In this document: positions 6,275 to 9,493 of the stretch, one piece after another | Position numbering within the stretch: the first letter of the stretch is position 1 | Layout of the letters: the number at the start of each line of letters is the position of its first letter | NCBI GenBank assembly: GCA_016182435.1 | Contig: JACPGN010000125.1 | Coordinates: forward strand, 1-9,493 | From: Lentisphaerota bacterium | GTDB taxonomy: Bacteria > Verrucomicrobiota > Kiritimatiellia > JAAZAB01 | Direction: 5' to 3' | DNA: 9,493 nucleotides | Program-made: the position numbers and the translations under genes | Notes under the pieces: model-generated | What the model was told of the DNA's origin: nothing | The model's database searches: none | The model's input: only the letters and a program-made list of their open reading frames with translations

Positions 6275-6913
6275 GTGAAGATAATCGTTACCGCCGGACC
6301 GACCCGCGAAGCGCTTGATCCCGTGCGCTTTCTCAGCAACCGCTCGAGCGGCAAGATGGGATATGCCCTGGCTCGCGTTGCGCTGCGGCGCGGGCATTCA
6401 GTCACGCTCGTTTCCGGCCCCGTGGCGCTTAAGCCCCCGGAGCGCGTAACCTTCGTGCCGGTAACTACCGCCGCCGAGATGCTTGCGGCCGTCAAACGCC
6501 GCTTGAGCCGCTGCGCCGCGCTCATCATGGCTGCCGCGGTGGCCGATTGGCGGCCGCGCCGGGTCAGTCCGCGAAAGCTGAAAAAAACAAATAGGCCATG
6601 GCGCTTGCGCCTCGAGCCCACGCCGGATATTCTCAAAAGCCTGCGGTCAAAAAAAGGCCGGCGCATCTTTATCGGGTTTGCCGCGGAAACGGGACAACTG
6701 CTTGAGAGGGCAAAGCATAAGGTGGCCGGGAAGGGGCTGGACCTGATCGTGGCCAATAATGTGCGCCAACGGGATGCCGGCTTTGAAGTGGATACCAACC
6801 GGGTAACGCTGATCTCGCCCGACGGCCAAGTGCAGGCCTTGCCGCTTATGACCAAGGCAAAAGTGGCCGCGCGAATTCTGGACTGGCTGGAGGCGCGGGC
6901 CGGAGCCCGCTGA
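6275..6913 (+). CDS. coaB: Phosphopantothenate-cysteine ligase, stand-alone CoaB
   Basis: CoaB joins cysteine to 4'-phosphopantothenate using a nucleotide triphosphate (CTP in most bacteria), the step before CoaC. The 212 residues match the C-terminal half of CoaBC: VTAGPTREALDPVRFLSNRSSGKMG (about 5-29), with Asn22 in the position that handles the acyl-cytidylate intermediate; AAAVADWRP (86-94); the KLKK motif (101-104) expected to carry the catalytic lysine; GFAAET (134-139); and DLIVANNV (156-163). It starts at GTG 6275 with AGAAGGA (6261-6267) 7 bases upstream, 39 bases after the secreted-protein gene, so it may share that transcript. All motifs are intact. Together with coaC at 2787-3332 it supplies the complete two-step activity as two polypeptides. 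Confidence 0.94.
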   Translation: MKIIVTAGPTREALDPVRFLSNRSSGKMGYALARVALRRGHSVTLVSGPVALKPPERVTFVPVTTAAEMLAAVKRRLSRCAALIMAAAVADWRPRRVSPRKLKKTNRPWRLRLEPTPDILKSLRSKKGRRIFIGFAAETGQLLERAKHKVAGKGLDLIVANNVRQRDAGFEVDTNRVTLISPDGQVQALPLMTKAKVAARILDWLEARAGAR

Positions 6914-6994
6914 CTGTTATGGCTTCGCAACCACAGCCGGACACGACGGGAAGCCTCTTTCAAAAAGTCAGGCCGGACCTTTATTCTGGGCTTC

Positions 6995-7573
6995 GTGACT
7001 CATTTTCACGCCGATCATGTGGGGGCCATGGGGTGGTGGGCGCATGAGTTCGGTTTCGGCGTTGTCGCTCACGCGCGCGCCGCGGCAGTTGTGGAGAAAG
7101 GCGACCTGGTTATTACCGGGGCCAAGATTCCTTACGCGGGATTTGATGAGGATTTCGTGCCTTGTCCTATTAAGCACAAGGTTGTGGGCGGCGAGTGTTT
7201 TCCGGTCGGGGCCCATAACTTCGAGGTCAGCGCCGCGCCGGGCCACACCCTTGGCAGCATGCATATTCTTTGCGGGGATATTCTCTTCGTGGGCGACACG
7301 CTCTTTGCGGATGGCACGATCGGCTGGATGGATGTCCACTGGGGCTCAAATCCCGAAGACTATCTTCACACCCTCGAACAAATGCGCCAACATTGCGGAG
7401 CGCTATGCGTGCCTGGGCACGGAGCGCCATTCTTGCTAACCAACGCGCTCATTGATCACGCCCGGGAGATCGTTGCCTTCTATATTCCCTTAGGCCACGG
7501 GCTCGGCTGTCCGCGCGTGCCACGCCATAGCCTTGGCGACGGTGCGCGTGCCCAGCCATGTTCCGAACTGTGA
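6995..7573 (+). pseudogene. Metallo-beta-lactamase-fold hydrolase, N-terminus missing
   Basis: The frame opens directly at the first metal motif, THFHADH (2-8), where intact MBL-fold proteins have about 40-60 residues before it. The remaining ligands are present: His84 in GHTLGSM, Asp101 in VGDTLF and His142 in PGHG. The only usable in-frame start after the coaB stop is GTG 6995, with no ribosome site. The frame is open back to the coaB TGA (same frame), but its 27 codons (6914-6994) do not resemble an MBL N-terminus. A different frame has ATG 6919 giving MASQPQPDTTGSLFQKV and stopping at 7047, perhaps the original start cut off by a deletion or frameshift. The C-terminal tail from about residue 172 is encoded by a hairpin-forming repeat (7512-7548), and its stop TGA (7571-7573) belongs to a heptad repeat. 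Probably a decayed gene. A functional short protein is possible but would lack the first strands of the fold. Confidence 0.6.
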
Positions 7574-7712
7574 ACTGTTCCGCCAATAGCGGATCCGCTT
7601 TCTGCCAGAGGCAGATCCGCCAGAGGCGGAAAGGCGGAGAACTTTGAACTGTGAACTATCTCCAGCCATGTTCCGAACTGTGAACTATGAACTTTGAACT
7701 GTGAACTATCTC
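7552..7712 (+). repeat. Heptad repeat cluster TGAACTN interrupted by hairpins
   Basis: Ten copies of a 7-base unit close to TGAACTN lie in three blocks: two units at 7564-7577, three at 7638-7658 and five in tandem at 7674-7708 (CGAACTG, TGAACTA, TGAACTT, TGAACTG, TGAACTA). Larger exact repeats are built on them. A 25-base word beginning CCAGCCATGTTCCGAACTG occurs at 7552-7576 and 7662-7686, and a 24-base word beginning GAACTTTGAACTG occurs at 7639-7662 and 7689-7712. The cluster fills the gap between the MBL remnant and the URO-D gene. Confidence 0.85.
7588..7630. repeat. Three consecutive small hairpins inside heptad cluster
   Basis: The palindrome AGCGGATCCGCT (7588-7599) is followed by TCTGCC-AGA-GGCAGA (7601-7615) and TCCGCC-AGA-GGCGGA (7616-7630). 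The last two share the loop AGA and differ by a paired C/G to T/A change, so pairing is kept. The first shares its core with the palindromes at 1335-1346 and 1442-1451. Confidence 0.7.
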
Positions 7713-7735
7713 TTGATGCAAAGAGGAATGGGCCA

Positions 7736-8857
7736 ATGCGATTCAACCGCGAGCAATATATCGCGCTGAAAACATTTGGACATGTTGAACGGCAGATGTT
7801 TGTCGAGCTGTTCGGCCCACTGGTCGGCTTGGCCCAGGAGTGGCGCGCCCAGGGCGCGACCGAGGAAGAAATCAGCCTGGTTGCTTTTGACTGGGACTAC
7901 GTGCCCATTGCCTACTGCGGCGGTCAGACTGGCGTCAGGGGTGGCTTGGAAACCAAAGTCATCGAGGATACGCCCGAGTACCGGCTGGAGAAGGATTGCC
8001 TGGGCCGAACGTTAAAACTGGTAAAGAAAGCGGCCACGATTCCGCTGCCGCTGGATTATCCGGTCAAGAGTATGGATGACTGGCTGCGCTTAAAACCCAT
8101 GTTCGAGTTTTCCAGGGAGCGGGTCAATTATGACGGAGTGGCCGTCGCCAAGAAAGCCCAGGCGGCCGGGGCGCTGGTGGTCGCGGCTATGCCGGGCGCC
8201 TTCAACACGCCCCGGGAACTTATGGGCGATGAGCAAGCGTGCCTGTGCTACTATGACGATCCGGAGCTGATGCGTGATATTCTGCGGACGCTCAGCGACA
8301 CCACCTTCCAAGTCCTGGAAATGGTCAGCAAGGAGGTAGTGATTGACCAGCTCTCCGTGGGCGAAGACCTGGCCGGCAAGTCCGGGCCTCTGGTCGGGCC
8401 GGCCCAAGTCAGGGAATTCATCAAGCCTTATTACCGCCGCATCTGGGACCTGCTCTCATCCCGCGGCACGCGCATCTTCCAGATGGACAGCGACGGGAAC
8501 CTCAACGCCGTCATTGACGAGTTCCTCGCCGCCGGTCTTACCGCCCTCATTCCGCTGGAACCCGCGGCGGGGATGGACATTGTGCAGCTCCGAAAGAAGT
8601 ATGGCAAGTCCCTCGCCGTAGGCGGGGGCATTGACAAACACGTCCTGCGCCAGGGCAAGGCGGAAATCAGGAAGGAACTCGAATACAAGATGCAGGACTT
8701 GATGCAAGCGGGCGGGACAGTATTCAGTCTTGACCACCGCATTCCGAACGGGACACCCCTGGATAACTACCGCTACTATGTGGACACGGGCCGCGAGCTT
8801 CTGGGGTTGCCTCAGCGCGACCCGTTGAAAAAGGGCTGGCAACGCATGGCTTTCTGA
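7736..8857 (+). CDS. Uroporphyrinogen decarboxylase (URO-D) family protein, not HemE
   Basis: This 373-residue TIM-barrel-type protein belongs to the broad URO-D/cobalamin-methyltransferase family. The C-terminal half carries the family pattern: FQMDSDGNLNAVIDEF, LIPLEPAAGMDIVQLRKKYG, the LAVGGGIDK strand (GGGI at about 296-299) and LDHRIPNGTPLDNYRYYVD (about 332-350). The N-terminal Arg-rich RQAGRYLPEY motif of true HemE is absent, so it is unlikely to act in haem synthesis. Such paralogues are common in PVC bacteria and anaerobes and are often linked to methyl transfer, but no corrinoid protein is encoded nearby. ATG 7736 is chosen because AAGAGGA (7721-7727) lies 8 bases before it. Upstream in-frame codons (from 7694) are repeat DNA. 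Substrate unknown. Confidence 0.82.
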   Translation: MRFNREQYIALKTFGHVERQMFVELFGPLVGLAQEWRAQGATEEEISLVAFDWDYVPIAYCGGQTGVRGGLETKVIEDTPEYRLEKDCLGRTLKLVKKAATIPLPLDYPVKSMDDWLRLKPMFEFSRERVNYDGVAVAKKAQAAGALVVAAMPGAFNTPRELMGDEQACLCYYDDPELMRDILRTLSDTTFQVLEMVSKEVVIDQLSVGEDLAGKSGPLVGPAQVREFIKPYYRRIWDLLSSRGTRIFQMDSDGNLNAVIDEFLAAGLTALIPLEPAAGMDIVQLRKKYGKSLAVGGGIDKHVLRQGKAEIRKELEYKMQDLMQAGGTVFSLDHRIPNGTPLDNYRYYVDTGRELLGLPQRDPLKKGWQRMAF

Positions 8858-8889
8858 GATTGCCGGGCTGAAAAAGTCTGGGAGGAACG

Positions 8890-8973
8890 TTGCAAATCAG
8901 ACTGAGCCGTGCTATCGTGGCGATAGCCTGCATTTGCTGGTTCGGTGGACCTATCTCCTACGCATCTTCTTGA
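8890..8973 (+). pseudogene. Possible orphan signal-peptide start of a lost secreted-protein gene
   Basis: A TTG codon at 8890 stands 4 bases after GGGAGG (8880-8885), a strong ribosome site. The 27-residue frame has a textbook Sec signal: basic start QIRLSR, hydrophobic core AIVAIACICWFGG, then PISYASS with a possible cut after SYA. It runs into TGA at 8971-8973, inside the 3' end of the toxin gene on the other strand (8951-9229). The simplest reading is that the toxin-antitoxin module replaced or interrupted the rest of a secreted-protein gene around position 8950. A chance frame is possible because it is very short. Confidence 0.35.
8911..8927. other. Perfect hairpin between convergent genes
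   Basis: GCTATCG-TGG-CGATAGC forms a 7-base stem with a 3-base loop between the URO-D gene and the convergent toxin gene. A bidirectional transcription stop would fit the position, but there is no T-run on either side. It may simply reflect the repeated AIVAIA codons of the short signal-peptide frame. Confidence 0.3.
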
Positions 8974-9229
8974 TCAGGGCATCATACTCGGCATGAGAAC
9001 CGATCCAGAACCATATGGCTGCATCGTCCTCAAGAGTACACACCGCACGCCAGTGAATTCCGATCCTGACAGAATAGATTGGCTCATGTGAATGGATGCG
9101 TTTGAATTGGAGAGAAGGATGGTGTGGATAGGATTGCCATCGGTAGTAGGTCCGCCGGGCCGATGCACGCACCGCAGCAGGCAAATCACGCAACCGCCTT
9201 CGGAATTCCTCCGTCGTTTCAGAAGTCAT
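8951..9229 (-). CDS. Type II toxin, RelE/ParE-like (second module)
   Basis: The 92-residue product, starting at the ATG complementary to 9227-9229, has a pattern common in RelE/ParE-superfamily toxins: a helix with FRRRLRDLPAAVRASARRTYYRW (9-31, of which the basic residues are conspicuous), then HPSLQFKRIHS (37-47), the strand YSVRIGIHWRAV (52-63) and the closing WFWIGSHAEYDALI (73-86). A longer in-frame reading exists upstream, but it only repeats the antitoxin region in another frame. The start overlaps the antitoxin stop by 11 bases (9219-9229), suggesting coupled translation. It is unlike the first toxin in this window in sequence, so the two modules are not recent duplicates. The target (mRNA or gyrase) cannot be told. 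It lies convergent to the URO-D gene. Confidence 0.82.
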   Translation of the reverse strand: MTSETTEEFRRRLRDLPAAVRASARRTYYRWQSYPHHPSLQFKRIHSHEPIYSVRIGIHWRAVCTLEDDAAIWFWIGSHAEYDALIKKMRRR

Positions 9230-9440
9230 GGGAAAGATCCATCGCCCTCGTCTTGCCCTTGCGATGTTCGGCGAGCGCATTCCGGGCCAACTCGGCCAGT
9301 TCATGCTGAGAGGATTTGAAGGATTCGTCCCAGTTGGCATCAGCGTCGATCTCGGCCAAGAGCAGGTGCGCAAGAGCATTCTGCCTCTTGGCTGGTAACA
9401 CAGAAACCCTGTCAATCGCCTTTTCCAGTAGTGCTGTCAT
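9219..9440 (-). CDS. Antitoxin of second module
   Basis: This 73-residue protein precedes the toxin gene and overlaps it by 11 bases. It resembles short antitoxins found with such toxins: MTALLEKAIDRVSVLPAKRQ, then a helix NALAHLLLAEIDAD, an acidic segment DANWDESF (about 34-41) and a C-terminal helix with ELARNALAEHRKGKTRAMDL. The W-DESF box is typical of this group, in which the C-terminal half wraps the toxin. No clear Shine-Dalgarno sequence precedes the ATG (complement of 9438-9440), as with the first module. The identification rests on its size, composition and pairing with the toxin; no DNA-binding domain is obvious. Confidence 0.78.
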   Translation of the reverse strand: MTALLEKAIDRVSVLPAKRQNALAHLLLAEIDADANWDESFKSSQHELAELARNALAEHRKGKTRAMDLSHDF

Positions 9441-9458
9441 GTGAGCATTTAACTCGAA

Positions 9459-9464
9459 AGTATA
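9459..9464 (-). promoter_or_regulatory. Possible -10 box of second TA module
   Basis: On the minus strand TATACT lies about 18 bases upstream of the antitoxin ATG, in an A/T-rich stretch. It is identical to the -10 box proposed for the first module. No good -35 box is seen at the usual distance before the window ends. Confidence 0.3.
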
Positions 9465-9493
9465 TTGTTTTTCAATCGTTTTCTACCGAACGA

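Noticed and set aside
7552..7712. CRISPR array
   Set aside because: The repeats are 7-base units and two 24-25-base duplications without regular unique spacers, and no cas gene is present.
8911..8927. Intrinsic terminator between convergent genes
   Set aside because: The stem is perfect but there is no T-run on either strand, so it is kept only as a hairpin.
9230..9415. N-terminal extension of the second toxin frame
   Set aside because: It reads the antitoxin gene in another frame; the toxin family length fits the start at 9229.

Overview
The window looks like a bacterial chromosome segment of moderately high GC content. It carries core genes, prfB (release factor 2), gmk (guanylate kinase), coaC and coaB (coenzyme A synthesis), mixed with accessory genes and several families of short intergenic repeats. 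Three things suggest a PVC-type bacterium, perhaps Verrucomicrobiota: coaC and coaB are separate genes, there is a large secreted beta-propeller/VCBS-like protein, and there is a non-HemE member of the URO-D family. This placement is an inference from gene style, not from a marker phylogeny, and is low to moderate in confidence.

Layout, left to right on the plus strand: prfB with its programmed +1 frameshift (40-1165); a 415-base gap with heptanucleotide repeats and an array of hairpins (1166-1580); a type II toxin-antitoxin pair (1581-2098); gmk (2117-2779); coaC (2787-3332); a 310-base gap with short repeats, a hairpin and a candidate promoter (3333-3642); a GAF-domain protein with a C-terminal four-cysteine module (3643-4539); a secreted propeller/repeat protein (4556-6235); coaB (6275-6913); a metallo-beta-lactamase-fold gene lacking its N-terminus (6995-7573); a repeat cluster (7552-7712); and a URO-D family protein (7736-8857). 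On the minus strand at the right edge is a second toxin-antitoxin pair (8951-9440). It abuts what looks like an orphan signal-peptide start of a lost plus-strand gene (8890-8973).

Function: prfB ends translation at UGA/UAA and its frameshift site lets RF2 control its own level. gmk makes GDP. CoaC and CoaB together turn phosphopantothenate and cysteine into phosphopantetheine. Here the two steps are encoded 2.9 kb apart, with a putative sensor and a secreted protein between them. The toxin-antitoxin pairs are probable mobile or stabilising cargo. Repeat DNA appears to have invaded gene edges: the MBL reading frame ends inside a heptad repeat.

I did not find a convincing new multi-gene system. 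The best leads are the covarying hairpin repeat found in two gaps, the period-7 repeat blocks, the orphan GAF/four-cysteine protein next to the secreted propeller protein, and the gene remnants beside repeats and toxin-antitoxin modules.
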